Source: Archangium sp.
GTDB taxonomy: Bacteria > Myxococcota > Myxococcia > Myxococcales > Myxococcaceae
NCBI GenBank assembly: GCA_030681645.1
Contig: JAUXRX010000002.1
Location: 186,001 to 250,000 of the forward strand
DNA length: 64,000 nt
Direction: 5' to 3'
The position numbers were made by a program, and so were the translations under genes. Below the pieces are notes generated by a model that saw only the letters and a list, made by a program, of their open reading frames with translations, had not been told where the DNA came from and did no database searches. Shown one piece after another: positions 7,913 through 17,143 of this stretch. Numbering within the stretch: position 1 is the first letter of the stretch; each line of letters begins with the position of its first letter.

Positions 7913-9199
7913 GTGAGCGACAAGAAGACCGCGGGCACGGAGTCCACCCTGTTGGGCCTTCCTGAGGTGAGCAACAGCTCGACTCAGGTGATGGACTCCG
8001 GTGTGCCGAGCCAACCTACCCTCGAGCCTTTGAAGCCGATTGATACGGCCCCGGTGCTCGATCAGGTCACCGCGCCCTCCCTCGCGCCCGTCGTCACGCC
8101 CCCCCCCGCCCCCCCGCGCACCAGGACCGGCGGCATGCGCGCCACCCAGGATCCCCCGCGCACGAAGACCGGGGGCGTGATCCCCAAAGTCGACGCCGCC
8201 CCGCGCCGGCAGAGCCGCGTGGCCCAGGCGACCCCACAGGACAGCGTGCCCACCGGGGAATTCGCTCCGCTCCCGAAGAAGTCCCCGGCGGGGTTCCAGT
8301 GGACCCTCCCCCGCGTCGCCGGCCTCTCCGGGGCGGTCTGTCTCGCCTTCATCCTCACCTGGGTGTTCTGGCCCTCGACGAAGCCGAAGCGTCCCGTCAC
8401 CAACGAGCCCCAGCCCATCGCCGCCGTCGACGAGCCCGTCACGCCCACCCCGAAGCCGAAGCCCGTCGAGCCCGTCGAGCCCGTCGTCAAGCCCGTGCCG
8501 GTCGCGCCTCGCAAGCCCACCTTCAGCCTCGACGCCCAGAGGCACGTCATCGATCCCTTCGCCGTGCATCTCCCCGACATCGAGCTCGACCCCGCCCACA
8601 AGTACCGCCTGAGCATCGCCCGAGACGACTCGCACCTCGGCACCGCGCTCGCCCGCCTCGACGAGAAGGCCGGCTGGGGCGTGATGCGCAAGATGGCCAG
8701 CCACGCCGTGCTCCAGTTCGGCGGCGCGAAGGCCCTGCGCATGCACTGCGAGCCGGGCACCCACTTTCACGACGGCCAGCTCTTCCCCCTCGAGCTCACC
8801 GACCTCGCCAACAAGAAGCGCACGCCCGTGCCGGTCAACCCCACCGCCCACTGCTGGGACTTCGAGGTCGCCCGCCAGATGGAGCTGGGCGAAGGCGTGA
8901 AGAAGCGCGTGCGCGTGCCCACCGAGTCGAAGGTCGTGCTCGGAGAGAAGGTCGCGCTCAAGGTCGCGTACGTGCTCGAGTCACTGGGCGAGAAGAAACA
9001 ATGGCGCACCGGCGTCCTCTCGCCCGGAGAGAGCATTCTCGCCGAGGGCCGCATCGCCCGCTTCGCCATCCTCGATCCCTATGCCGGGGACAACGAAGGC
9101 ACTCTCGACCTCGAGATCCTCTCCGGTGATACGGAGAACTCGGGGCTCGTCACACCGTCGGCCGCGTCCGGTGCTGAGTTCGTTCCAGCCACGAAGTGA
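7913..9199 (+). CDS. Membrane-anchored protein with Pro-rich linkers, unknown function
   Basis: 428 residues from GTG 7913 (SDKKTAGTESTLLGLPEV); the frame is open to a TTG at 7892. A low-complexity N-terminus contains two similar TRTGG/TKTGG motifs flanked by PP-R (about 67-90). One transmembrane helix lies at about 134-153 (VAGLSGAVCLAFILTWVF), then a PKPKPVEPVEPV linker (about 155-205) and a globular C-terminal domain (about 210-428) that would lie in the periplasm. I do not recognise the C-terminal domain. The Thr-rich cytoplasmic segment could be a kinase target, which is speculation. Followed after 10 nt by a DUF1571 gene. Confidence 0.85.
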   Translation: MSDKKTAGTESTLLGLPEVSNSSTQVMDSGVPSQPTLEPLKPIDTAPVLDQVTAPSLAPVVTPPPAPPRTRTGGMRATQDPPRTKTGGVIPKVDAAPRRQSRVAQATPQDSVPTGEFAPLPKKSPAGFQWTLPRVAGLSGAVCLAFILTWVFWPSTKPKRPVTNEPQPIAAVDEPVTPTPKPKPVEPVEPVVKPVPVAPRKPTFSLDAQRHVIDPFAVHLPDIELDPAHKYRLSIARDDSHLGTALARLDEKAGWGVMRKMASHAVLQFGGAKALRMHCEPGTHFHDGQLFPLELTDLANKKRTPVPVNPTAHCWDFEVARQMELGEGVKKRVRVPTESKVVLGEKVALKVAYVLESLGEKKQWRTGVLSPGESILAEGRIARFAILDPYAGDNEGTLDLEILSGDTENSGLVTPSAASGAEFVPATK

Positions 9200-9209
9200 G
9201 AACCCCGCC

Positions 9210-9974
9210 ATGACCGCCCCGCTCCTCGCCCTCCTGTTGACCGGCACCCTTGCGGCGGCGCCGTGGGGTCCCATGACCGAAGCCGAGCGCAAGGCGCACG
9301 TGGCCAGGCTGAGCAAGGAAGAGATCGAGGCCGGGCTCCGCACCACCCCGCCCGACCTGCTCCTCAGGCTGAGCGCCCAGGCCATCGTCGCGCTCGGCCC
9401 GTACCAGTACATCATGGTCAAGCAGGAGCGCATTCGCGGCACGCTCCAGGGCGAGCAGACGATTCGCACCACCATCCAGGAAGATCCCAACGCCATCCGC
9501 CTCGAGTACCTCAAGGGGCCGTCGGCGGGCCGCAAGCTCATCTACAACTCCACCATCAAGAAGAACGAGTTCCGGGTGCGCGAGGCCGGCTTCCTCGCGA
9601 TCGTCGGCCGCCTCTGGATTCCGCTCGACTCCGATCTCACCAAGAACGACAGCAACCACACCGTGGCCGAGGCGGGCCTGGGCAGCCTGGTGCGCCGGCT
9701 CCAGCTCGATCAGAAGCGCGCCGGCGCCACCCTTCTCGTCGAGCACGAGGGCTGGAACGCCTCGGGCCACTTCTGCTCGATGTACGTGCTCCCCGACGGC
9801 GGCAAGGGCTTCGACAACGCCAAGACCCGGGTGTGCACCGACGTCCAGGCCGGCGTGCCGATGAAGATCGAAGGCTTCGACGCGGCGGGCGGGCTCATCG
9901 AGCGTTACGCCTTCTCCGATTTGAAGCCCATCACCCTCGAGAAGAACACGTTCGATCCGGAGACCGGGCTCTAA
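9210..9974 (+). CDS. DUF1571 periplasmic protein
   Basis: 254 residues from ATG 9210, which opens a signal peptide (TAPLLALLLTGTLAAAP); the longer open frame upstream runs through the previous gene. Residues about 40-250 match the DUF1571 layout as I know it: an amphipathic helix, then long beta strands (QYIMVKQERIRG, NAIRLEYLKGP, RKLIYNSTIKKNEFRV), reminiscent of the half-barrel of lipoprotein carriers of the LolA/LolB type. The biochemical function of the family is not established. It is 10 nt downstream of the Pro-rich membrane protein and 13 nt upstream of the bestrophin gene, so the three are likely co-transcribed. Confidence 0.85.
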   Translation: MTAPLLALLLTGTLAAAPWGPMTEAERKAHVARLSKEEIEAGLRTTPPDLLLRLSAQAIVALGPYQYIMVKQERIRGTLQGEQTIRTTIQEDPNAIRLEYLKGPSAGRKLIYNSTIKKNEFRVREAGFLAIVGRLWIPLDSDLTKNDSNHTVAEAGLGSLVRRLQLDQKRAGATLLVEHEGWNASGHFCSMYVLPDGGKGFDNAKTRVCTDVQAGVPMKIEGFDAAGGLIERYAFSDLKPITLEKNTFDPETGL

Positions 9975-9987
9975 GCCCCGCCCTACG

Positions 9988-10851
9988 ATGATCGACTACG
10001 ACCCGCACAAGTGGCGGACCACCTTCTTCGCCATCAAGGGCTCGATGATCCGGGTGATCTCCATCCGGTCGCTGTACGTGACCCTGGGGGCGATCGCGCT
10101 GACGGTGATCCACTTTCACGTGCGGCCGCTGGAGATCGCCAACGCCGGCATGGTGCACACCATGGTCGGCACCGCGCTCGGCCTGCTGCTCGTCTTCCGC
10201 ACCAACCAGTCGTACGACCGCTGGTGGGAAGGCCGGAAGCTCTGGGGCGCGATGGTGAACACATGCCGCAACCTCGCGCGCAGCACCTCGATCCACCTCG
10301 CCCACGATCCCGAGCGGCTGCGGCGCGTGCTCAGGCTCACCCAGGCGTTCCCCGCCGCGGCCACCTGCGTCCTCCGCCAGCAGGCCTGGGCGCCCGTCGG
10401 CCTCGAGCCCGACGACGTCGAGGCGATCACCTCGCACAACCACATGCCCACGGCGATCGCCCAGCGCATCACCTTCCACCTCGAGGCCGAGCGGAAGGGG
10501 GGCAGGCTGGCCGACATCGTGTTCACGTCGATCGATCACAACAACCAGCAGCTCGTCGACATCATCGGCGCCTGCGAGCGCATTCATAAGACGCCGCTGC
10601 CCTTCGCCTACGTGGTGCACCTGCGGCGCGCGCTCGTCCTCTATTGCGCCACCCTGCCCGTCGCCCTCGTGCAGAGCTTCGGCTGGGCCACCGTGCCGAT
10701 CGTCTACGGCCTCACCTACGTGATGCTGGGCATCGAAGAGATCGGCGTCGAGATCGAGGATCCCTTCGAGGGTGACGACAACGATCTCCCGCTCGAGCGC
10801 ATCACCGACGGCATCCAGCACAGCGTCGCCTCGTTTCTCCCCCCGGAGTAG
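9988..10851 (+). CDS. Bestrophin-family membrane channel (YneE/UPF0187)
   Basis: 287 residues. It opens with the bestrophin-like DPHKWRTTFFAIKGS, then transmembrane segments (SLYVTLGAIALTVIHF; GMVHTMVGTALGLLLVFRTN) and the family hallmark RTNQSYDRWWEGRKLWG at about 71-87. Two more hydrophobic stretches lie at 215-250, and the C-terminus has acidic EDPFEGDDNDLPL, the equivalent of the Ca-binding belt in animal bestrophins. Prokaryotic homologues form pentameric ion channels in the inner membrane (established); ion selectivity cannot be told here. The last 50 nt overlap the antisense trypsin frame. Confidence 0.92.
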   Translation: MIDYDPHKWRTTFFAIKGSMIRVISIRSLYVTLGAIALTVIHFHVRPLEIANAGMVHTMVGTALGLLLVFRTNQSYDRWWEGRKLWGAMVNTCRNLARSTSIHLAHDPERLRRVLRLTQAFPAAATCVLRQQAWAPVGLEPDDVEAITSHNHMPTAIAQRITFHLEAERKGGRLADIVFTSIDHNNQQLVDIIGACERIHKTPLPFAYVVHLRRALVLYCATLPVALVQSFGWATVPIVYGLTYVMLGIEEIGVEIEDPFEGDDNDLPLERITDGIQHSVASFLPPE

Positions 10852-12319
10852 CGGCCAGGGAATGGCCGTCCCCAGCGAGAAGTCGACGTGCGACGGCGGC
10901 GCGTGCGCCCCGTCTCACGAGCGGAGCCCGCCGGCTCGTTCGTCGCAGCAACATCACCACCAGACACATCGCGAGCGGCCCCGCTGACGCCGAACACCCC
11001 CCACGCTCAGCAGTCCCGATGATCTCGCCGGCGAAGGGCAGGGTCGGGGCCACGAACGGCACCCCTCGCGGTCGACAGAAGCGCTGCGAAGCGGCGCTCG
11101 CTTCACACCTCGAGCCGCTCGGGCAATCTGACGTCGTCACACAGCGAGGCACGCACCGGGAAAAGCCACCCGCCGGCCCCGCGCAGACTCCACCTTCCGC
11201 GCAGAAGTCCCTCGTGGCCTCGCACGTCTCCAACATCTGCCTCACTGGACGCTGTGGAAAACGGCAGACGCCCTCGCCGCACTCCAGCGGCGCGAGGCAG
11301 TCGGAGTCCGTCACGCAAGGGCTCGTACAGTAGGTCTCACCCCGCTGTGGGTCGGTCCCGCACAATCTCGCCCTGCACTGCACCGGCAAGACGCAGTGGC
11401 TCCCCTCAGCCACGCAATCGACATCAGGCAGGGCGCACGCCTCAGTGGCGCAGATCGAGTTTCTCCTGCAATCGAAGGGACAGTCGGTGTCCTGTGTGGG
11501 ATCGACACAGTCGACGCTGCACACCCCGTCGCTCACGCACGCGCAGTCCTGATCAACCGGGACGCAGCCCGGCACGCAGCCGGTGTCGTCGCGGCATGTC
11601 GTCTCCCACGTGGACATGATCCGATAGACCGACTCGACCACGACATCGACGCGCACGTCCCACCCGTCCTGATGGCAGGCTCCATCACCGAAGCTGACGA
11701 CACCGACGATTTGCTCGCCTGTGTTCCCCGGCAGGCGCATCAAGCCCGGTCCTCCTGAGTCTCCATGGCAAGTGACTCTTTCGGCTGTCGACGTCGAGAT
11801 GTGAGAAGAAGTGATCGAGTCCAGTGGCGTGGTGACCTGACGGCGACTGCCAGGAGGCTCGAACTCGTTGAGGCCAAAGCCGGCGTGCCGAATGGGCTCT
11901 CCCAGGAGGTCGGCAGTCATCGGTCGCTCGTTCATCGGAAGGAACGCCACGTCGGTGACCGCTTCGGCCAGACGCAACACGCCGATGTCGAGTGCGCCGT
12001 CCCTTTGTTCGAGCACCGGGACGACGCGGGTGGGCGTGCGCGAGTGCTGCCCGAAGAGCACGGCGTAGTCGACGTCTCTGCCGGCGGCGAAGAGGCAGTG
12101 TCCCGCAGTGAGCACGGTTCTGGGTGCGATCAACGTGCCGGTACAGAAGGGCCGAAAGCCTGCGTCCGTTGCCGCAGCGAAGGCGACCACCGCGGGGTCA
12201 TCAGGCGAAGGTATTCCGCCGATGATCTGATCAGTCCGCGCGTCGACCCGCGGCGCATCGGGCACGCACCCGCACGAGAACACCAGCAGAACGCCCACCG
12301 CCCCAGCCATCCGCGCCAT
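10802..12319 (-). CDS. Secreted trypsin-like serine protease with Cys-rich region and MYXO-CTERM tail
   Basis: 505 residues. Signal region with a Cys (CGC, about 16-18), an activation-type IIGG (32-35), and an intact S1 triad: TAGHC (His74), ALDIGVL (Asp111), GDSGGP (Ser188). Residues about 240-430 are rich in Cys, with several CxxDSDCPxG-like repeats usual in myxobacterial exported proteins. A MYXO-CTERM-type tail (ERGGCSASAG, hydrophobic helix, LLRRTSRR) comes at about 440-465. Unlike normal tails, the frame then runs on for about 40 Arg/Ala-rich residues and ends inside the bestrophin gene on the other strand. The usual stop seems lost, perhaps by frameshift. The protease domain itself looks active. 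Confidence 0.93.
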   Translation of the reverse strand: MARMAGAVGVLLVFSCGCVPDAPRVDARTDQIIGGIPSPDDPAVVAFAAATDAGFRPFCTGTLIAPRTVLTAGHCLFAAGRDVDYAVLFGQHSRTPTRVVPVLEQRDGALDIGVLRLAEAVTDVAFLPMNERPMTADLLGEPIRHAGFGLNEFEPPGSRRQVTTPLDSITSSHISTSTAERVTCHGDSGGPGLMRLPGNTGEQIVGVVSFGDGACHQDGWDVRVDVVVESVYRIMSTWETTCRDDTGCVPGCVPVDQDCACVSDGVCSVDCVDPTQDTDCPFDCRRNSICATEACALPDVDCVAEGSHCVLPVQCRARLCGTDPQRGETYCTSPCVTDSDCLAPLECGEGVCRFPQRPVRQMLETCEATRDFCAEGGVCAGPAGGFSRCVPRCVTTSDCPSGSRCEASAASQRFCRPRGVPFVAPTLPFAGEIIGTAERGGCSASAGPLAMCLVVMLLRRTSRRAPLVRRGARAAVARRLLAGDGHSLAATPGGETRRRCAGCRR

Positions 12320-12460
12320 GACCGCACCCTACCCAGGAGCGATTCTCGGAGGCCATGCCTGGGGTTGATTCGTCAGCCTCACTGGCTCTCCTGCACGAGT
12401 GGCCTGGGCCGCGAGACCAAAGCCGGCTGAGCCGGCAGCGTGGAGGAGCGCGAGGCCGCT

Positions 12461-14740
12461 TCAGCGGAAGGAGTACTTGAAGCCCGCCTGGAAGAGCAGC
12501 GGCGCCTGCGGCCGTGCGCCGAACGGCCGCCTCGCCACCAGCGCCGACTGGTTGGTGAGGTTGGTCGCCGTGACGTAGAAGCGCGCCGCGCCGAACTCCA
12601 CCGACGCCGTGGCGTCGAGCAGCACCCGCCCCGGCACCATCACCGCCGCGCCCGGCTCCCCCACGCCCGCCAGCTCGCGGGTCTGCCCGTAGTACGCGGC
12701 GCCCACGCCGAGCTCGACCGGCCCCTTCGCCGCGCGCAGACGAAGCTGCCCCTGGTGCGCCGGCACGTAGGGCAGCTCGGCGCCCGCGACCACGTTGCCC
12801 CAGCTGGGGTTGTCCGACTGGAAGTCCGAGAGGAAGTGCGCGCTGGTGAAGGTGTAGGCGACCTCGGCCGACGCCGAGATCCCCCAGCCCAGCTTGCCCT
12901 TCACGCTGCCCAGCGCCTCCACGCCCAGCAGCCTCGCCGCGCCGCCGTTGAACTGCGTGTTCATCGCGTCATTGACGCAGCCGCTCGAGCCCGTGCACTC
13001 GCCAGTGATGTTGTCGTACTCGCTCCAGAAGCCGATCGCCTCGAAGCGGATGCCCCGGCGCCCGTAGCGGAACCCCAGCTCACTGTTGAGCGCGCGCTCT
13101 GGCTTCGCGTCGAGCTGCCCCGGAGTGGGAGGGCTGAAGCCCTGGTTCACCCCCGCCAGCACCGAGAGGCCGAAGTCGAAGCTGTACACCGCGCCCACCC
13201 CCAGCAGCGGCACCACGTTGAGCGCGTTCCCCGAAGAGCCGTCCTGGCGATCGAACAGCGTCGCGTCGAACACCTCGAGCCGCGCACCCGGCGAAAGGAG
13301 GAAGTGGCCCCACGTCACCGTGTCGGAAAAGTGCGCGCTGAAGCTGCGGGTGAAGGCGACGTTGTCGACGATCAGGTCCTCGCCTTCGCCGTTCGGTACC
13401 AACGTGCCGCGCAGCATGTCGAAGCCCGACTGCGTGTGGCGCCGGCGGATCTCGTCATGATGAAACCGCACGCCGAGCTCCAGCTCCTGCGAGAGCGGAC
13501 CGGTGAGCAGCGTCAGCCGCGCCAGCGTCTGCACCCCTTGCGACACGAACGTGCGTCCGTTGCCGACCACCATGAGCTGTTCCTCGCGGGAGCTCGTGTC
13601 GACCTCGCCCGCGAGGATGCCGCGGTACACCGCGCCCGTGCCCACCGTGGGGTACGCCAGCAGCTCGTACAGCCCCGGCCCCTGGCGGAAGTGATCGAGG
13701 CGGTTCCACACCCGGGCGAAGTCGTGCCGGTAGGCCGTGGTCACCAGCTCGAAGTTGCTGCCCATCGAGAGCGTGTGCGTCAGCTCGGCCTGGGTGCGCC
13801 ACCACGTCATCAGGTCGTTCGCGCTCGCCGCGTAGCGCCGCTGCGGCGTCTTCGCGAAGTCCTCGTTCGAGAGGCCTAGGTACGACTCGTTCGAGCGCTC
13901 GTTGGCGAAGCCGAGCTTGAGCTGCAGCTCGTGCTGCCCGGCGGCGTAGCGCGCCTTGAGCATGAGCTCGTTCTTGTCGAAGCCGGTGTCGCCACCGCCG
14001 TCGAGCTTCTTGAAGCCGTCGCTCTGCAGGTGCACGCCCTCGAGCAGCACGCCCCAGCGATCGGTGCCGTAGCCGATCACCCCGTGGCCCTTCGCCGAGC
14101 CGTAGTTCCCCAGCGAGAGGTCGAGATCCGACTCGAAGTTGCGCGGCACCTCGCGGGTGCGCAGGTTGATCGCCCCGCCGATCGTCTGCGGCCCGAAGCG
14201 GATCGACGCGGGGCCCTTGAAGATCTCCACCCCCACCATGCGGGTCATCAGCGGCGTGTAGTAGGCGGCCGCCGCGGAGTACGGCGCGGGGCCCGAGAGC
14301 ACGCCGTCTTCCATCAGCGTCACCTTGCTCGAACGATCAGCGCTCGCGCCGCGGATGCCGATGTTGGGCCGCAGCCCGAAGCCGTCCTCCTCGCGCACGT
14401 AGACGCCGGGCACGCCCTGCATCACGCGATGGAAGTCGTTCGCTTCCTGGCGCTCGAGCTCTTCCTTGCCGATCACCTGCGCCGAGCCCGCGACGCGCCT
14501 GACGTCGACCATGCGCTTGCCGATCACGGTCGTCTCACGGCCGGCGTCGACGGCCTCTGCGATCGGGGGGAGCAGCACACCTGCGTCGGGGTCAACCTCA
14601 GGGCCGGCGTCCCCGGGCTCGACTTCGCTGGGGCTGAACGGGGCCTGTCCCGCATCGAGCTCGAGCTCGGGCAGCGGCTGCGCCTCCGGCCCCCCGGCGT
14701 CCTGCGCCGAGATCATCAACACCAGCATGGTGAGCCACAT
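12461..14740 (-). CDS. TonB-dependent outer-membrane receptor, FecA-like
   Basis: 759 residues. After a short signal peptide comes an Asp/Pro/Ala-rich stretch (about 15-65), then the plug domain: ETTVIGKR, VPGVYVREEDGFGLRPNIGIRG in parts, and VEIFKGPASIRFGPQTIGGAINL. A 22-strand-type barrel follows, ending in LFQAGFKYSFR with a terminal aromatic-containing beta signal. The plug resembles ferric dicitrate (FecA) type receptors; the ligand is inferred to be a ferric chelate from context. No FecA signalling extension is visible. It is the third gene of the minus-strand unit imelysin - DUF4856-like - receptor, behind the Fur box at 17.06 kb. Confidence 0.95.
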   Translation of the reverse strand: MWLTMLVLMISAQDAGGPEAQPLPELELDAGQAPFSPSEVEPGDAGPEVDPDAGVLLPPIAEAVDAGRETTVIGKRMVDVRRVAGSAQVIGKEELERQEANDFHRVMQGVPGVYVREEDGFGLRPNIGIRGASADRSSKVTLMEDGVLSGPAPYSAAAAYYTPLMTRMVGVEIFKGPASIRFGPQTIGGAINLRTREVPRNFESDLDLSLGNYGSAKGHGVIGYGTDRWGVLLEGVHLQSDGFKKLDGGGDTGFDKNELMLKARYAAGQHELQLKLGFANERSNESYLGLSNEDFAKTPQRRYAASANDLMTWWRTQAELTHTLSMGSNFELVTTAYRHDFARVWNRLDHFRQGPGLYELLAYPTVGTGAVYRGILAGEVDTSSREEQLMVVGNGRTFVSQGVQTLARLTLLTGPLSQELELGVRFHHDEIRRRHTQSGFDMLRGTLVPNGEGEDLIVDNVAFTRSFSAHFSDTVTWGHFLLSPGARLEVFDATLFDRQDGSSGNALNVVPLLGVGAVYSFDFGLSVLAGVNQGFSPPTPGQLDAKPERALNSELGFRYGRRGIRFEAIGFWSEYDNITGECTGSSGCVNDAMNTQFNGGAARLLGVEALGSVKGKLGWGISASAEVAYTFTSAHFLSDFQSDNPSWGNVVAGAELPYVPAHQGQLRLRAAKGPVELGVGAAYYGQTRELAGVGEPGAAVMVPGRVLLDATASVEFGAARFYVTATNLTNQSALVARRPFGARPQAPLLFQAGFKYSFR

Positions 14741-14790
14741 GGGTTGCTCCCGTCACCACAGGCCGAGGCCTGAAGGTGAAGCGTGGATTC

Positions 14791-15879
14791 TCAGAAGTTC
14801 GCTTTGAAGGTGGCGATCTCTTCGGCGGTGAACTGTCGCGCCGCCTGGATCTGCGCGACCGCGGCGCCGAGCTTGTCGATCGTCGAGCTCGTCGCCGTCA
14901 CGTAGAGATAGGCGTCCGAGCCACCGAGCGTGGTGCCACCGAGCGTGGTGAGCACCTGGTCGAGCTGGGCATCGGTGATGATCCGGTGCTCGGCAGGCAG
15001 CGTCCGCAGCCCGCGCAGGAAGCCCACCGACTCGCCCACCTGGTGGAGCGCGTTGCCCTTCTCGACCTCGGTCGGTGCCGCCTTCGCGAACGTGTTCGCC
15101 GCCGAGTTGAGGTAGTTGACCGCCGTGCCCAGCAGCGCGCGCTCCCACTGGTCGCGAACCTCGGCGAAGGCCACCGTCCGCTGCGCCGCGCAGGCCGAGC
15201 CGCCCTTCACCGACGCGCGCGCGTTCATGAACGCCGCCTTGATGGCGAGGTAGGGGCCCGGGGTCGCCGCCGCAGGGTTGGTGCGCTTCTTCGCGTACTT
15301 CGCCACGAAGACGTCGGGGTTGACCGCGGCCTTGTCGTCCATGGGGAAAGCGGGGCTGGCGCCGAAGAGCGCCACCATGCGATCGACGTCGGCCACCGTC
15401 GCCGTGTCCGTCATCAGCCGCGCGGCCTCGTTGAGCTGGGTGCCGGCGAAGATGACCTTCTCCACCGTCTCGGGCAGGTCCACCCCGCGCGCGTTGTAGA
15501 CGTGCGTGCCGAAGAGCCCGCCATTGCCCACCGGCGGGTCTGCCGGCGTCCACGGGGTGCCGGCCGCCAGCTCGAGCGCGCTGAAGACCTCGCTGATCGC
15601 CGCGCGCGCCGGCTCCGTGGTGATGGAACGCAGGCTCGGAGTGCCAGCCGAGAAGAGCGCCTCCAGCTCGGCGGCGGTGGGACGCCCCGCCTTCGCCTCG
15701 TCCATCTTGTCGCCCAGCGCGTCGAGGCGCGTGCGCAGGTCGAGCTCCGCCGCGGCGTTCGCCGCGTAGCCGTCGTCCGGGTAGGTGTCGGCGGTGCAGC
15801 TGGGAGCCTCGACGGCAGGCCCACAGGCGGACAGGACGAGGGAGAGGGCGAGGACGAACGCGGGGACGATGCGCTTCAT
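14791..15879 (-). CDS. Lipoprotein, DUF4856-like, partner of imelysin
   Basis: 362 residues with a lipoprotein signal ending LSAC (Cys19). The mature protein is mostly helical and Ala-rich: a first helix DLRTRLDALGDKMDEA, then LEALFSAGTP, a segment with HVYNARGVDLPETVEKVIFAGTQL, and a C-terminal QLDQVLTTLGG helix. This layout resembles DUF4856 proteins, which I know as companions of imelysins and TonB receptors. It lies 10 nt downstream of the imelysin gene and 50 nt upstream of the receptor gene in the same direction. A role in periplasmic iron binding or handling is inferred from context only. Confidence 0.8.
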   Translation of the reverse strand: MKRIVPAFVLALSLVLSACGPAVEAPSCTADTYPDDGYAANAAAELDLRTRLDALGDKMDEAKAGRPTAAELEALFSAGTPSLRSITTEPARAAISEVFSALELAAGTPWTPADPPVGNGGLFGTHVYNARGVDLPETVEKVIFAGTQLNEAARLMTDTATVADVDRMVALFGASPAFPMDDKAAVNPDVFVAKYAKKRTNPAAATPGPYLAIKAAFMNARASVKGGSACAAQRTVAFAEVRDQWERALLGTAVNYLNSAANTFAKAAPTEVEKGNALHQVGESVGFLRGLRTLPAEHRIITDAQLDQVLTTLGGTTLGGSDAYLYVTATSSTIDKLGAAVAQIQAARQFTAEEIATFKANF

Positions 15880-15889
15880 GGTGTTCCTT

Positions 15890-17071
15890 TCAATCTGCGT
15901 CGCCGGCGCCCTCAGCGGGCACCTGCAGGCTCAGCACGGTGATGAACTGCAACTTCAACAAGTCGGTGAAGACCTTCACGTCTGCGTGCAGCTGCTGCAC
16001 GTCGGCAGGGTTGGAGACGACCAGGGCATCGATGGGTCCGGTCAGCCCCGTGGCCCGGGCCCGCGCGGTCAGGAGCGCCGCGTCCATCTCCTTTGCGAGT
16101 GAGCCGGCGCCGCGCACCTCGAGCAGCGCGTCGAAGCCGTGCCCACCCTCGGTGAAGTCGCCCCGCAGCAGCGCCCGCAGCCCGTCGAGGTTCTCGACGA
16201 TCGCCTCGCGCGAGAGCTTCGAGGGAAGCGCTTCCGCCTGCTCGGGACACGGCACGTTCGCGCAGGTGGCCGGCACCAGGCCCAGGGGCACGCCGATGCG
16301 TGCGTTCTTGAGCGCCAGATCGGCCTGGAAGAGCGCGGCGAAGAGCTCGTTGAGCCCGGCCTGCGCGGTGGGGAAGCCGCTGCCGGCCAGCCCCGCCGTC
16401 GCGTAGCGGTGAGCCGCGTCGTTCGCCCACGCGTCGCGCAGCAGCTTCGCCTGCTTCACCACGGCCGTGACGGCGAGCGTCGCGTACTCGGCCCGGCGCA
16501 GCCCGAGCTCGTCGGGCGTCATCGCGGCCCAGGTGCCCATGGCGTTGATGGCGTCGCCGGCGGCGCAGCTGTTGCCGGTCGCGTCGGTGAAGAGGAGCGC
16601 CTCGATCGCCGCCAGGCCGGTGCTGGTCACCAGCGCGGTGTCGAAGAAGCCGGGCGTCTCGTAGAGCCTGCCCGCGAGCACCGTATCGACGCGGCAGGGG
16701 TTGATGGTCGGCCAGGCGTAGATGGTGTCGCGCAGGCCCTGGCCCAGCGAGTAGGTGGGCGGCTTGCCCGCCGGGCCGAACGCCATCATCTCGGCGCGCT
16801 GCCACCGCAGGAACGCCGCCTTGAAGGCCGCACGGGCCGCGTCACGCTCGGTCAGCGCGGGGCCGGTGCGACGCGCCTCACGCCAGGCGGCGGAGCTGAC
16901 CTGCAGCGCTTCGCTCTCGACGATGAACGCCTCGAGGGTCGGCAGCACCACGCGCGCGGTCACCTGCTCGAGCACCAGCCGCTTCGCGTCTCCATCGGTC
17001 TCGGGCTTCACGGCCGGAGGACAGCCGCACAGGAGGACGACCATCGGGACCGCCGTGATTTTGATAATCAT
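15890..17071 (-). CDS. Imelysin-family (peptidase M75) iron-regulated lipoprotein
   Basis: 393 residues from ATG 17071 (IIKITAVPMVVLLCGCPP), which gives a Lys-bearing signal peptide and a lipobox-like LCGC; the frame is open 15 codons further upstream and ATG 17044 is a weaker alternative. The imelysin fold (two helical bundles) is supported by AFLRWQRAEMMAFGP, the SLGQGLRDTIYAWPTINPCRVD segment, TGLAAIEALLF and an N-terminal VLPTLEAF helix. The canonical GxHxxE motif is not evident, but the family includes many such members. Imelysins of the EfeO/IrpA group act in the periplasm in iron uptake. A Fur box overlaps the start codon, so repression by iron is likely. First gene of a three-gene unit. 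Confidence 0.9.
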   Translation of the reverse strand: MIIKITAVPMVVLLCGCPPAVKPETDGDAKRLVLEQVTARVVLPTLEAFIVESEALQVSSAAWREARRTGPALTERDAARAAFKAAFLRWQRAEMMAFGPAGKPPTYSLGQGLRDTIYAWPTINPCRVDTVLAGRLYETPGFFDTALVTSTGLAAIEALLFTDATGNSCAAGDAINAMGTWAAMTPDELGLRRAEYATLAVTAVVKQAKLLRDAWANDAAHRYATAGLAGSGFPTAQAGLNELFAALFQADLALKNARIGVPLGLVPATCANVPCPEQAEALPSKLSREAIVENLDGLRALLRGDFTEGGHGFDALLEVRGAGSLAKEMDAALLTARARATGLTGPIDALVVSNPADVQQLHADVKVFTDLLKLQFITVLSLQVPAEGAGDAD

Positions 17072-17075
17072 TCTC
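17057..17075 (-). promoter_or_regulatory. Fur box at the imelysin start
   Basis: On the plus strand the sequence is GATTTTGATAATCATTCTC, matching 16 of 19 bases of the Fur consensus GATAATGATAATCATTATC. It covers the imelysin ATG (17069-17071). It also lies 69 nt upstream of the divergent thioredoxin gene, so it could control both directions. Confidence 0.75.
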
Positions 17076-17143
17076 AACTTGAATGAAGAAATAGCTGGCC
17101 GTTCCGAGCGCGTCAAGCGCCTGTCCGTTACGAACGTCGATTC

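Noticed and set aside
13080..13460. Open frames on both other frames inside the TonB receptor
   Set aside because: Shadow frames of a complete 759-residue receptor; no independent domain or start.
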